Assembly (NCBI RefSeq): GCF_022761125.1
Contig: NZ_JAKWJR010000002.1
Coordinates: forward strand, 481,160 to 545,159
Direction of reading: 5' to 3'
From: Nocardioides sp. SR21
GTDB taxonomy: Bacteria; Actinomycetota; Actinomycetes; Propionibacteriales; Nocardioidaceae
Length of the DNA stretch: 64,000 bases
Position numbers and translations under genes: made by a program. Shown here piece after piece: positions 1 to 8,519 of the stretch. The notes below the pieces were generated by a model. The model was not told the DNA's origin. It did not search any database and was given only the letters and a program-made list of their open reading frames with translations. The first letter of the stretch is position 1, and every line of letters starts with the position of its first letter.

Positions 1-2
1 TC

Positions 3-878
3 GTCGCCACGCCGCTGGAGACCTCCGTCGGCGACGCCGACCGCGACGTGGTCGTGGTCTTCCGCGACGTCACCGAGCGGCACCGCACCGAGCAGGCGCT
101 CGCGGACGCGCTCGCGACCGAGCAGGCGGCGAGCGAGCAGCTGCGCGAGCTCGAGCGGGTGAAGTCCGACTTCGTCTCGACCGTCAGCCACGAGCTGCGC
201 ACGCCGATCACCAGCATCATCGGCTACCTCGAGGTGCTCGAGGACGGCATGGTCGGTGACCTGGACGAGGCCCAGCGCGGCATCGTCAGTCGCATCGACC
301 GCAACAGCCACCGGCTGCTGCGCCTGGTCGAGGACCTCCTCAAGCTCTCCCAGATCGAGTCGTCGACGCTGCAGATCAACCGGGTGCCCACCGACCTGCG
401 CGACGTCGTCACGGCCTCCCACGACGCCATCGGCTGGATGCTGGAGAACCGCAGCCTGCAGGTCGACGTCGACCTGCCCGACCAGGCCGTCGAGCTGGAC
501 GTCGATCCCGACGAGCTCGAGCGGATGCTGGTCAACCTCCTGACGAACGCCGTGAAGTTCACTCCGGACGGCGGCCGGATCGGCCTGGCCCTCGGTGTCG
601 ACGACCTCGGCGCGACGCTGTCGGTCTCCGACACCGGCGAGGGCATCCCGGAGTCCGAGCAGAACCGCTTGTTCAGCCGCTTCTACCGCTCCTCGACCGC
701 CACCGAGCAGGCCGTCCAGGGCACCGGCCTCGGGCTCACGATCGTGCAGGCCATCGTCACGCTGCACGGCGGCGCGATCGACGTCGACTCCGGCGCCGAC
801 CGCGGGACCACCTTCACGGTCCGCCTGCCGCGGCGTACGGCTAGAACGTCGGCGGGATCCGAACCACTGGCCATCTGA
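3..878 (+). CDS. Sensor histidine kinase, C-terminal part (5' end outside window)
   Basis: The reading frame is open from the window edge, so the sensor part is missing. What remains starts in the end of a PAS/PAC domain (FRDVTER at about 60-80), runs through a short coiled linker and then a HisKA domain whose H-box SHELRTP puts the phospho-acceptor His at codon 189-191. The ATPase domain has the N-box (NLLTNAVKF), G1 (DTGEGIPE) and G2 (GTGLGLTIV). It is therefore a membrane-associated or soluble autokinase of a two-component system; the partner regulator is not visible. The last 38 nt overlap the convergent deacetylase gene. Confidence 0.93.
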   Translation, partial: VATPLETSVGDADRDVVVVFRDVTERHRTEQALADALATEQAASEQLRELERVKSDFVSTVSHELRTPITSIIGYLEVLEDGMVGDLDEAQRGIVSRIDRNSHRLLRLVEDLLKLSQIESSTLQINRVPTDLRDVVTASHDAIGWMLENRSLQVDVDLPDQAVELDVDPDELERMLVNLLTNAVKFTPDGGRIGLALGVDDLGATLSVSDTGEGIPESEQNRLFSRFYRSSTATEQAVQGTGLGLTIVQAIVTLHGGAIDVDSGADRGTTFTVRLPRRTARTSAGSEPLAI

Positions 879-2103
879 CCTCGGCCACCGACGCCCGCGC
901 GGCCTCGAGCCAGGTCTGCTCCGGTGGCCGCACCGTCAGCGTCGCGCCCCGCATCGGGATCCGCCGCACGCGCTGGTCCGGCGTTCCGACCGGCACGGTC
1001 AGCGACCCCGTCGCCTTCGTCGCGAACGCCGGCACCACGATCGTGGCGTTCCCGAGCCGGGTGCGGACGACGACGGGAAGGTCGCGGTCGCGCGGCCGGT
1101 CGAGGCGCGCTGAGATCGCGACGGTCGTCGGCAGCAGCGGCGACGCCGTGACGTCCGCGTCGTCGACCGACACGACCGGAGGCGGGTCGTCGTCGACGAC
1201 CTTCACGACCCCGAGGTCCTCGACCCGCTCGTCGACCCGGTCCTGCGGCGCGCGGAACCAGATCCGCGCCTCGCGCTCGCCCGCGGGGATCCGCACCGGT
1301 CCGGCGGGAGTCGGGACCCGGGTCGCGCGGGTCGTCGGCCGGTCGAGCCGCACGGTCAGCCGCACCCGGTCGCCCTCGGCCAGCCGCGCGTGCTCGGCGC
1401 GCACGGTCGCGCGCGGCACCGGGGGCGTCGGGTTGCCGTCGGCGTCGAGCGCCGCGAAGCAGTAGCCGCGCTCGCGCAGCGCCGCGATCTCGCCGGGCAG
1501 CGCCTTCAGCGTGGCGGGGGAGTTGGTGACGCCGTCGTGGTGGAGCACGACGTTCGTGCGGTGCGGACGCACGGCGGTCAGGACGTTCTTCTGGATCTGC
1601 TTCGGCGTCAGCCCGGTCCAGTCGCTCGAGTCGACGGTCCAGAGCACCGGCACCAGGCCCTCCTTCGCGATCATCCGCCGGACCCGGTCGTTCACGGCGC
1701 CGTACGGCGGCCGCGCCAGGTCGGTCGGCTGCACGCCGGCATCCAGGAGCGCCTGCTGCGTCGCGGCCAGCGCCTCCCGTGCCTCGGCCGGCCTCTGCGC
1801 GGTCAGGTCGGCGTGCTCCCAGGTGTGGTTGCCGATGGCGAACCCGGCCCGGTCGACCATCCGCACCAGCTCGGGGTGCGTCTCGACCCGGTTGCCGACC
1901 ATGAAGAAGGTCGCCGGGACCTCGAGCCGCGTCAGCAGCCGCACCACCTGCGGGGTCACCGTGGCCAGCGGACCGTCGTCGAACGTCAGCGCCACCAGCC
2001 CGCGCGAGCACGGCACGACCGGCCGGTCGGGGGCAGCGGTGGCCGGCGCTGCAGGCAGCACGACGGCGGCCACGAGGGCGGCGAGAACGGCGCGGAGCAT
2101 CAC
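841..2103 (-). CDS. Secreted polysaccharide deacetylase (NodB domain) with Calx-beta-like C-terminus
   Basis: 420 residues. A Sec signal peptide (residues 1-24, ending ATAA) is followed by a carbohydrate esterase 4/NodB domain. TFDDGP at 40-45 carries the catalytic base and metal Asp, H93 and H97 (NHTWEH) are the metal ligands, then RPPYG at 131-135 and LHHDG at 187-191. The family removes acetyl groups from extracellular glycans such as peptidoglycan or chitin; the substrate is not known here. Residues from about 225 look like Calx-beta repeats (EGD...LTV.L and aGe..a.i patterns), probably for adhesion or cell-wall spacing. GTG at 2103 is chosen because it lies 9 nt past a CGT promoter element, in the same geometry as two other secreted-protein genes; ATG at 2100 is the alternative. 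Confidence 0.88.
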   Translation of the reverse strand: MMLRAVLAALVAAVVLPAAPATAAPDRPVVPCSRGLVALTFDDGPLATVTPQVVRLLTRLEVPATFFMVGNRVETHPELVRMVDRAGFAIGNHTWEHADLTAQRPAEAREALAATQQALLDAGVQPTDLARPPYGAVNDRVRRMIAKEGLVPVLWTVDSSDWTGLTPKQIQKNVLTAVRPHRTNVVLHHDGVTNSPATLKALPGEIAALRERGYCFAALDADGNPTPPVPRATVRAEHARLAEGDRVRLTVRLDRPTTRATRVPTPAGPVRIPAGEREARIWFRAPQDRVDERVEDLGVVKVVDDDPPPVVSVDDADVTASPLLPTTVAISARLDRPRDRDLPVVVRTRLGNATIVVPAFATKATGSLTVPVGTPDQRVRRIPMRGATLTVRPPEQTWLEAARASVAEVRWPVVRIPPTF

Positions 2104-2112
2104 CCGAGTGTG

Positions 2113-2138
2113 ACGTCCGGGGACAACGTCAGGTTGTC
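2113..2138 (-). promoter_or_regulatory. ECF-sigma-type promoter for the deacetylase gene (AAC-N17-CGT)
   Basis: Read on the minus strand, GACAACCTGA (2138-2129), 13 nt, then CGT (2115-2113), then 9 nt to GTG 2103. The AAC-to-CGT distance of 17 nt and the 9-nt offset to the start are identical to those before the genes starting at 18825 and 52365. AAC/CGT is the general pattern of extracytoplasmic-function sigma promoters; the assignment is inferred. Confidence 0.55.
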
Positions 2139-2141
2139 AGG

Positions 2142-2168
2142 GCCCGATGAGCCCGATGAGCCCGATGA
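2142..2168. repeat. Tandem repeat, 3 x GCCCGATGA
   Basis: Three exact 9-bp units in the 95-bp gap between the divergent deacetylase and oxidoreductase genes, followed by a degenerate GTCCG. The repeat ends 30 bp before the ATG of the oxidoreductase. It could be a slippage-prone regulatory tract. The repeated ATGA reads as Met-Ser-Pro in one frame, but that frame runs out of phase into the oxidoreductase gene and does not look coding. Confidence 0.7.
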
Positions 2169-2198
2169 GTCCGCGTCCCGGCCGCGGTCTACCGAGGT

Positions 2199-2729
2199 AT
2201 GACCGCCACCAATCTCGCCGAGCTGTACGACCTGCCGGTCCTCGAGCTGGCCGCCGTCACGGAGGGCCTGGGCAACGCGCTGTCCCAGGCGCCGGAGTCG
2301 GGCGGACCGAACCGGCACAGCTGCTGGCTGACCACGATCAACGCCGACGGCAGCCCGCACGTCACCGGCATCGGGGCCCTGTGGGTGGACGACACCTTCT
2401 GGTTCACCACCGGTCGTACGTCGCGCAAGGGCCGCAACCTCGCCCGTGAGCCGCGATGCGCGATCGCGACCGCGACCGCGGCCGCCGACCTGGTGCTGGA
2501 GGGCCGGGGCGAGCTCGTCACCGACCCCGGCCTGGTGGCCGCGCGGGCGGCGGCGTGGGCCGCCGAGGGGTGGCCGTGCGAGGTCGACGAGTCGGGCGTC
2601 GCCCTGACCGCGCCGTTCAGCGCGCCGTCGGCCGGACCACCGCCCTGGCACGTCTACCGGATCGAGCCGACGTCGATCACCGCGCTCGGGATGAAGGAGC
2701 CCGGGGGTGCCACCCGCTGGACCTACTGA
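2199..2729 (+). CDS. Pyridoxamine-5'-phosphate-oxidase-fold (FDOR/PPOX class) protein
   Basis: 176 residues, the usual size for a single split beta-barrel domain. Typical parts are the SCWLTTINADGSPHVTGIG strand pair (about residues 42-60), a WFTTG turn and KGRNLAREPRCAIAT, which in this superfamily bind the phosphate of FMN, F420 or haem. The cofactor cannot be told from sequence alone; actinobacterial members often use F420 or FMN for redox chemistry. It stands alone, divergent from the deacetylase, and ends 48 bp before the ABC exporter. No strong ribosome binding site precedes the ATG. Confidence 0.8.
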   Translation: MTATNLAELYDLPVLELAAVTEGLGNALSQAPESGGPNRHSCWLTTINADGSPHVTGIGALWVDDTFWFTTGRTSRKGRNLAREPRCAIATATAAADLVLEGRGELVTDPGLVAARAAAWAAEGWPCEVDESGVALTAPFSAPSAGPPPWHVYRIEPTSITALGMKEPGGATRWTY

Positions 2730-2777
2730 AAACGATGCGACGGGTGTCGGTGTCGCGTCATACCGTCTTCCCCAGCC

Positions 2778-5700
2778 ATGACTGCCACTCTCGGAACCGA
2801 TCGCCCGGTCACCTCAGCTCCTCGTCCGCCCCTCCCTCCCGAGCGGACCGTCACCTGGCGTCGGCTCCGCGGCCCGGTCGCCACGTGGTCGCTGGTCGCC
2901 GCCGGCATCGCCGCGATCAGCACCTCCCTCGGGTCGCTGGTCGCGGGTCGCCTCGCTGAGTCCGCCACCTCCGAGCTGGTCGAGCTCCTGGCGCTGCTCG
3001 TCATCGGCGCGGCGGTGCTCGACACCGCCGCGCGCACCCTGTGGGCCGGCGTCGTCGACCGCGCCGAGGGCCGGCTCCGCGCCGACCTGCTCGACGCCGC
3101 GATGCACCAGCCGCTCGCGGTGCTCACCGAGCAGGCGGTCGGCGAGGTGCTCGACCGCGTCGACGACGACACCCACGAGGTCGGCAGCCTGCTGCGGCAG
3201 AGCGGCTGGCAGGCGATCCGCACGGCCCTCGCCGCCGGCCCGCTCTGGATCGTCGCCGGTGTCACGTGGTGGCCGGCGTTCCTGCTGTTCCCGCTCGCGG
3301 GGGTCGGTGCGGTCGCGGTCGCGTGGCGGCTGCTCCCGCAGGTCGCCGCCCGCAAGGTCGAGGAGGAGGCGGCCTGGACCGACCATGCCGCCGCCATGGA
3401 GGAGGGCGTCGCCGGGCGCGACGACCTGCGCGCCAGCCTGGGCCAGGCACACGTGCTGCGCCGCTGCGTCGAGCTCGCCTCCCTGGTCCACCGCCGGTTC
3501 GCCGTGGTGCTCGGTCTCGAGGCGCGGATCGGCCGGCGCACCGGCACGCTGCTGCACGGCGTCCTCGCCGCCACCGCCCTGATCGGGGTCGTGCTGGTCG
3601 TCAACGGCCGCCTCGACACCGCGGCGCTGGTGACGCTCTACCTCGTCACCACGATGTTCGTGGGCCAGGTCGACATGCTCGCGCGGCACCTGCCGGACCT
3701 GCAGGCCGGCTTCGGCGCCGTGCTCCGGCTGCGCGACCTGCTCGGCTCCGAGCCCGAGCCGGTCGGTGGCGCCGACCTGCCCGAAGGTGCGCTCGAGGTC
3801 CAGTTCCGCGACCTCCACTTCGCGTACGTCGAGGGTCGCTTCGCGCTCCAGCACGTCGACCTGCACGTCCCCGCCGGCACGACCTGCGCGCTGGTCGGGC
3901 GCACCGGGTCCGGCAAGTCCACGCTGGCGTCGCTGCTGTCCCGTGCCGTCGAGCCCGAGCCCGGATCGGTCTTCCTCGGCGGCGTCGACGTACTCGATCT
4001 CGACCTGCAGCAGCTGCGCTCGTCGGTCGGCGTCGTCACCCAGCGCACCGAGATCCTGGCCGGCACGCTCGCCGAGAACATCACGCTCTTCCAGCCGGTC
4101 CCGCGCGCCGACGTCGAGGCCGCGGTCACCGAGCTCGGGCTCGACGCCTGGGTCGCCGGCCTGCCCGACGGCCTCGACACCCTCCTCGGCCCGGGCGGCA
4201 CCACGCTCTCGTCCGGGGAGGAGCAACTGGTCGCGTTCGCCCGGCTGCTCGTGCGCCACGTGCGCGTCGTCGTCCTCGACGAGGCGACCGCACGGATGGA
4301 CCCGGTCACCGAGGGCCACGTCGTGCGCGCCTCCGAACGGCTGCTCGCCGGACGCACCGGCATCCTCGTCGCCCACCGGCTCTCGACCACCGAGCGGGCC
4401 GAGCAGGTCGCGGTCCTCGACGGCGGCCGGGTCGTGCAGCGCGGCTCGCGCGCGGTGCTCGCGGCCGAGCCCGGCCCGTTCCGCTCCCTGCTGGACGCCT
4501 CTGCCGAGGACGAGGTCCTGCGCCCCGCCGACGAGGCCGTCCGGGGCCAGGTCGGCACCGTTCGGCGTACCGGCGAGGTGCCTCCGCCACCGCAGCTCCG
4601 CGACGCGCCCAGCCTGTCGCGGGCGACGTTCTCCGCGATGACCATCGAGCCGAAGTGGGGACTGGTCAGCGTCGTGCTGTTCCTGTTCTCAGCACTCACC
4701 GGCGCGCTCGGCGCGGTGAGCGCCTGGATCTGGGGCCACCTGGTCGCCTCGCTGCAGGACGGCCAGACCCCGACCGGTCTGACCGCGGCGCTGGTGTTCT
4801 CCCTCATGCTGTCGCCGCTGCTGCTCGCCGAGGCGTTCCGCCGCTACCCGCGCTGGTGGATCTCGGTGATGCTGCGCGTGCGCACGTCCGTGCTCGCCGG
4901 TCAGACCTCGCAGCACCGGCTGGAGCGCACGCCCCCGGGCGAGGTGGTCGCGCGCACCATGGATGCCGACCGGCTCGCGCGCTACTCCGACCGCTGGATC
5001 GACTTCGTCAACGGCTTCCTGATCGCCGGGGTCACGGCCCTGGTCGCGCAGAGCTTCCTGGCCGGTGGCGTGCTGCTGATCGTGATGGTGGGCTCGGCGC
5101 TGGCGTCCTCGCTCGGCCGCAAGATCGCCGGTCGTTCGGCCGCGGCGTCCGCCACCGCCCGGGCAGGGTTCGGCAGGTCGCTGGTGTCCGCGCTCGACTC
5201 CGTGCGCACCGTGAAGCTCGCCGCCTCGACCCCGAGCGTGCACGCGCACCTGCGCGAGGTCGACGGCGGCAGGGTGGACGCCGCGGTGCGTGAGCACCGC
5301 GTCCAGGCGCTGCTCGACGGCGTACCCATCGTGATGGTCCAGTGCGGCGTGGTCGCGGCTTGGGCCGTGCTGGTCGCCGGCGGCTGGGGCCTGGCCACCG
5401 CGCTGCTGGTGGCGACCGCGGTCAACGGCTTCGACTGGTTCGGCCGGGTCGCCGGCGCCGTGGTCACCGAGGCTCCCGGCGTCCGCGCCTGGATGCGGAC
5501 GACGAGTGGGCTGGCCGGCGGCGGCGACCTGATGCACCTGCCCGAGGGCGTCGACCTCGTCGCCGGCGCCTCGCCCGCGCCCGAGCCGGGCGCCCGCGAC
5601 CCGCTGCGCAGCCTCGAGCTGCGCGGCCTGACCGCGGTGCACGACGACGGCACGATCGGCGTGAGCGACGTCGACCTGACCGTCGGCTCGCAGGAGCTGG

Positions 5701-6287
5701 TGCTGCTGCTGGGCCAGGTCGGCTCCGGCAAGTCCAGCCTGCTGTCCGCGCTGGCCGGGCTGATCTCCAGCACCGGCGAGATCTCCTGGAACGGCGATCC
5801 GGTCGGGGACCAGCAGGTGTTCCTGCGTCCGGGCCGGGTCGCGCACGTCGCGCAGGTGCCGCGGGTGCTGTCGGACACGTTCGCCGACAACGTGCGCCTC
5901 GACCACCCCGACCGCCAGGTCATGCCAGCGGTCGAGACCGCGCGCCTCGCCCAGGACGTCGAGTCCGCGGGCGGTCCGGACGCCCTCGTCGGGCACCGGG
6001 GAGTGCGGCTGTCCGGTGGTCAGGTGCAGCGGCTCGCGCTCGCCCGCGGTCTCGCCTGCGACGCCGAGCTGCTGCTCGCCGACGACGTGTCGTCCGCCCT
6101 CGACGCCGCCACCGAGATCGAGCTCTGGACCGCCCTGCGCGAGCGCGGCGCCACGGTCATCGGCGCGACGTCGAAGCGCGCCGCGCTGGTCCAGGCCGAC
6201 CGCGTCGTCGTGCTCGTCGAGGGCCGCGTCGCCGCGGTCGGACCGTGGTCGGAGCTGGCCGACCGCTGGGGTCACCTGGCGGGCTAG
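2778..6287 (+). CDS. Fused ABC exporter (TMD-NBD-TMD-NBD), asymmetric ATP sites
   Basis: 1169 residues encode two complete type IV exporter halves in one chain. Half 1 has membrane helices in about 30-300, Walker A GRTGSGKST at 374-382, signature LSSGE at 477-481 and Walker B with D501-E502. Half 2 has membrane helices in about 615-890, Walker A GQVGSGKSS at 979-987, canonical LSGGQ at 1078-1082 and Walker B with D1102-D1103. One composite site (A/B of NBD1 plus LSGGQ) is thus canonical, while the other has both a degenerate signature and Asp instead of catalytic Glu. Fused actinobacterial exporters of this kind are usually assigned to lipid, drug or siderophore efflux; the substrate is unknown. 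ATG 2778 is the only good start and lies 11 nt after a TACCGT hexamer. Confidence 0.92.
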   Translation: MTATLGTDRPVTSAPRPPLPPERTVTWRRLRGPVATWSLVAAGIAAISTSLGSLVAGRLAESATSELVELLALLVIGAAVLDTAARTLWAGVVDRAEGRLRADLLDAAMHQPLAVLTEQAVGEVLDRVDDDTHEVGSLLRQSGWQAIRTALAAGPLWIVAGVTWWPAFLLFPLAGVGAVAVAWRLLPQVAARKVEEEAAWTDHAAAMEEGVAGRDDLRASLGQAHVLRRCVELASLVHRRFAVVLGLEARIGRRTGTLLHGVLAATALIGVVLVVNGRLDTAALVTLYLVTTMFVGQVDMLARHLPDLQAGFGAVLRLRDLLGSEPEPVGGADLPEGALEVQFRDLHFAYVEGRFALQHVDLHVPAGTTCALVGRTGSGKSTLASLLSRAVEPEPGSVFLGGVDVLDLDLQQLRSSVGVVTQRTEILAGTLAENITLFQPVPRADVEAAVTELGLDAWVAGLPDGLDTLLGPGGTTLSSGEEQLVAFARLLVRHVRVVVLDEATARMDPVTEGHVVRASERLLAGRTGILVAHRLSTTERAEQVAVLDGGRVVQRGSRAVLAAEPGPFRSLLDASAEDEVLRPADEAVRGQVGTVRRTGEVPPPPQLRDAPSLSRATFSAMTIEPKWGLVSVVLFLFSALTGALGAVSAWIWGHLVASLQDGQTPTGLTAALVFSLMLSPLLLAEAFRRYPRWWISVMLRVRTSVLAGQTSQHRLERTPPGEVVARTMDADRLARYSDRWIDFVNGFLIAGVTALVAQSFLAGGVLLIVMVGSALASSLGRKIAGRSAAASATARAGFGRSLVSALDSVRTVKLAASTPSVHAHLREVDGGRVDAAVREHRVQALLDGVPIVMVQCGVVAAWAVLVAGGWGLATALLVATAVNGFDWFGRVAGAVVTEAPGVRAWMRTTSGLAGGGDLMHLPEGVDLVAGASPAPEPGARDPLRSLELRGLTAVHDDGTIGVSDVDLTVGSQELVLLLGQVGSGKSSLLSALAGLISSTGEISWNGDPVGDQQVFLRPGRVAHVAQVPRVLSDTFADNVRLDHPDRQVMPAVETARLAQDVESAGGPDALVGHRGVRLSGGQVQRLALARGLACDAELLLADDVSSALDAATEIELWTALRERGATVIGATSKRAALVQADRVVVLVEGRVAAVGPWSELADRWGHLAG

Positions 6288-6350
6288 GTTTCCGCCGGCC
6301 GTCCACCGGTTACCTGGGAGTGACCACCCTTCTCGGAGCGGGGGAGACGC

Positions 6351-6926
6351 ATGCGACGGCACTGGCCGATGTTCTGCGCATCACTGCTCGCGGCGACGGC
6401 GCTGGCCCTCGGCGGTTGGCTGTGGATGACGACCCGCGCGGCGGACGGTGTGGAGGTCACCTGGCGTGACGGTGACCCGACGTGCACGGGCACGACGACG
6501 AGGTCGGACGAGAGGTTCGGCACCGTCGTCGCGGCGACGTCCCAGATGCGATGCCGGTACACCATCGAGATCAGCAACGACAGCGACCGCGGCATCCACC
6601 TGGTCGAGATCGAGGCGCCGGGGGTCGGTCCCGAGACCGGCTCGGTCGTCACGGTCGATCCCACGACCAGCCCGGCTCCCGTGCCCGCCGACGACGGCCT
6701 CGACGCGGTCTACCCGCTGGACCAGGACCTCGCTCCCGGTGAGTCCACGTCGGTCGACATCGTCGTGGTGTTCCACCCGGAGGGCTGCAACGACGGCGGC
6801 ACCTTCTGGATGCGTGAGTGGCCCGTGCTCAACTTCGAGACCCTGGGCAGCAGCTTCGACCGCGCGCCGGCCGAGACGTTCGCGTTCCACCGGAACGGGA
6901 GCACGCCCGGCTGCGACGACTTCTAG
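6351..6926 (+). CDS. Signal-anchored extracytoplasmic protein of unknown function
   Basis: 191 residues. The N-terminus is a signal anchor (basic MRRHWP, hydrophobic stretch about 7-28). The rest is acidic and beta-rich, with four Cys outside the membrane (CTG, MRCRY, EGCND, PGCDD), which suggests two disulfides. It resembles an immunoglobulin-like domain in its alternating hydrophobic pattern, but no family was recognised. A purine-rich GGGGGAG ribosome binding site lies 5 nt before the ATG. It is convergent with, and 6 bp from, the next gene. Confidence 0.7.
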   Translation: MRRHWPMFCASLLAATALALGGWLWMTTRAADGVEVTWRDGDPTCTGTTTRSDERFGTVVAATSQMRCRYTIEISNDSDRGIHLVEIEAPGVGPETGSVVTVDPTTSPAPVPADDGLDAVYPLDQDLAPGESTSVDIVVVFHPEGCNDGGTFWMREWPVLNFETLGSSFDRAPAETFAFHRNGSTPGCDDF

Positions 6927-6932
6927 AACGGG

Positions 6933-8045
6933 TCACGCGGGTCCCGGCACGCGGACCCGGCGGACGAGCCGGGCGGGCAGCCCGACCGCGATCTCGAGCG
7001 GCCCGCGCAGCCGGAAGGCGGCGAATGCTGCCCCGATCGCGAGCAGCACGACCACGTGCTTCAGGTATGCGTGCGGAATCTCAGGCGGCCAGAAGCTCGG
7101 TGTGCGCAGGACGACGTGCAGTGAGTACAGCGTCAGGGTCATCGCACCCGCACCGAACAGGATCGCCAGCGGCGCGGTCGCCGTGGGCGACAGGGCCTGG
7201 ACGGCCAGCAGACAGAATCCGATGACGAAGATCGCGCTGCCGATCGTCTGGGCCAGGTCGAACGGCGTCGCCGAGTGCGGCGCGACGAGGAGCAGCCAGC
7301 TCCAGTCGCCGTCCGGGGGCGTGGTGCCGTACATGCCGAGGGCGTTCGCGTCCGCGACCGCGGGATCGACCAGCGACCGGGAGACCTGGGTCGCCAGGAT
7401 CGCCACGCCGAGACCGCCCACGGTGAGGCCGACCAGGAGCGAGCGGTCACGGAGGTCGGCGCGGCCGAGCGCGAGCCCGGCGAACAGGTAGGCGAGCCAC
7501 GGAACGACCGGGTAGTAGCCGGTGAACAGCAGCTCGCTCGCCAGTTGCCACGGATCCGCGAGCTGGCCGAACGTCGGGCTCGCGTAGCCGCGCTCGGGCA
7601 ACGCCGGTCGGACCAGGTGGGAGAGGACCGGCGCGACGACCACCCAGACGACGGCGAGCAGCGCCAGCGCGCGGGCGCCCAGGAACGTGAACGGGAGTCC
7701 GAGCACGAACAGCACGCCGTAGTAGGTGAGGATGATCGCCAGCCCGCTCTCCAAGCCGCCGAGCGCGAGCCCGAGCGCAGCGATCAGCAGGGCACGGACC
7801 CCGATCGCCACCGCGCGCAGGCCGGCGGCGCGGCCCCGCAGCGGCTCCCGGGTCATCAGGGCGAGGCTCACTCCGGCGAGGACCGCGAAGAGGGCCGATG
7901 CCCGTCCGCCCGCCAGCCACTGCCCGAAGCTCAGGTCCCCGGACGGCGTCCGCTCGTCGAGCATGTGCGTGGCCACCATGCCGAGCAGCGCCAGGCAGCG
8001 CGCGATGTCGAGGCCGATCAGCCGCCCACCCGCCCGCGCTGCCAT
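6933..8045 (-). CDS. Multi-pass membrane protein, DUF418/HGSNAT-like acyltransferase type
   Basis: 370 residues with about ten hydrophobic helices. The N-terminal signature RLIGLDIARCLALLG followed by MVATHM, and the central YYPVVPWLAYLFAGL, are typical of the heparan-alpha-glucosaminide N-acetyltransferase-like/DUF418 families. The family members move acyl groups across the membrane onto extracellular acceptors, but most bacterial members are uncharacterised. It is transcribed alone from a leaderless-type promoter (TACCGT 6 nt before the ATG). Confidence 0.78.
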   Translation of the reverse strand: MAARAGGRLIGLDIARCLALLGMVATHMLDERTPSGDLSFGQWLAGGRASALFAVLAGVSLALMTREPLRGRAAGLRAVAIGVRALLIAALGLALGGLESGLAIILTYYGVLFVLGLPFTFLGARALALLAVVWVVVAPVLSHLVRPALPERGYASPTFGQLADPWQLASELLFTGYYPVVPWLAYLFAGLALGRADLRDRSLLVGLTVGGLGVAILATQVSRSLVDPAVADANALGMYGTTPPDGDWSWLLLVAPHSATPFDLAQTIGSAIFVIGFCLLAVQALSPTATAPLAILFGAGAMTLTLYSLHVVLRTPSFWPPEIPHAYLKHVVVLLAIGAAFAAFRLRGPLEIAVGLPARLVRRVRVPGPA

Positions 8046-8051
8046 GCGACC

Positions 8052-8057
8052 ACGGTA
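8052..8057 (-). promoter_or_regulatory. -10 element TACCGT, leaderless start at 8045
   Basis: On the minus strand TACCGT is followed by 6 nt and the ATG at 8045, which places the expected transcription start at or next to the start codon. No ribosome binding site is present. Confidence 0.5.
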
Positions 8058-8066
8058 GGCGGCGGG

Positions 8067-8519
8067 TCAGACCTCGTTCGTCGCGTCGTACACCCAGGAC
8101 GTGTCGGCGGTGGCCAGCCCTTCGACCCACGATGCCGGCGCGGCGTTCATGATCGCGCCGTAGTCCCAGTAGTCCTTCCAGAGGCAGACCCTGCCGTCGC
8201 GCACCCGGTGAACGGTGACGAACGCGAGCGTGACGACCTCGCCGGTCGGGAACGTCCACGTCTCGGTGTGCTCGTACATCGCGTTGCCGTCGGCGTCGGC
8301 GACGAGCAGCCCGTCGTGGTTCTCGTACGCCGAGAGCCCGCCCCAGCCGACCTGCAGCCGCTTGGCGATGTCGGCCGGCCCGCGGGCCGCGAGCGACGGC
8401 CCGACGGGCATGTCGAGGTAGATGCAGTCGTCGGTCACCCAGTCGGCGATGCCGTCGTAGTCGCGGGCGGACAGCGTCCGCCAGAGGCCGCGCACGGCCT
8501 CCTCGGGGGTGCGGGTCAC
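8067..8519 (-). CDS. SnoaL/NTF2-like domain protein
   Basis: 150 residues forming one cone-like alpha+beta domain: ALRGLWRTLSARDYDGI-type first helices, DCIYLDMPVGP, the long strands ETWTFPTGEVVTLAFVTVHRV and DGRVCLWKDYWDYG. Such proteins bind small hydrophobic ligands or act as isomerases, hydrolases or dehydratases. The GTG start overlaps the stop of the upstream amidohydrolase by GTGA, so the two are translationally coupled and probably serve the same pathway. Confidence 0.8.
   Translation of the reverse strand: MTRTPEEAVRGLWRTLSARDYDGIADWVTDDCIYLDMPVGPSLAARGPADIAKRLQVGWGGLSAYENHDGLLVADADGNAMYEHTETWTFPTGEVVTLAFVTVHRVRDGRVCLWKDYWDYGAIMNAAPASWVEGLATADTSWVYDATNEV

Noticed and set aside
841..878. 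Frameshift or assembly error where kinase and deacetylase genes overlap by 38 nt
   Set aside because: Both proteins have complete conserved domains; a similar 38-nt convergent overlap occurs at 42887-42924.
2147..2449. Small plus-strand frame starting in the GATGAGCCC tandem repeat
   Set aside because: It overlaps the oxidoreductase gene out of frame and has Arg/Gly-rich composition; the start codons arise from the repeat.
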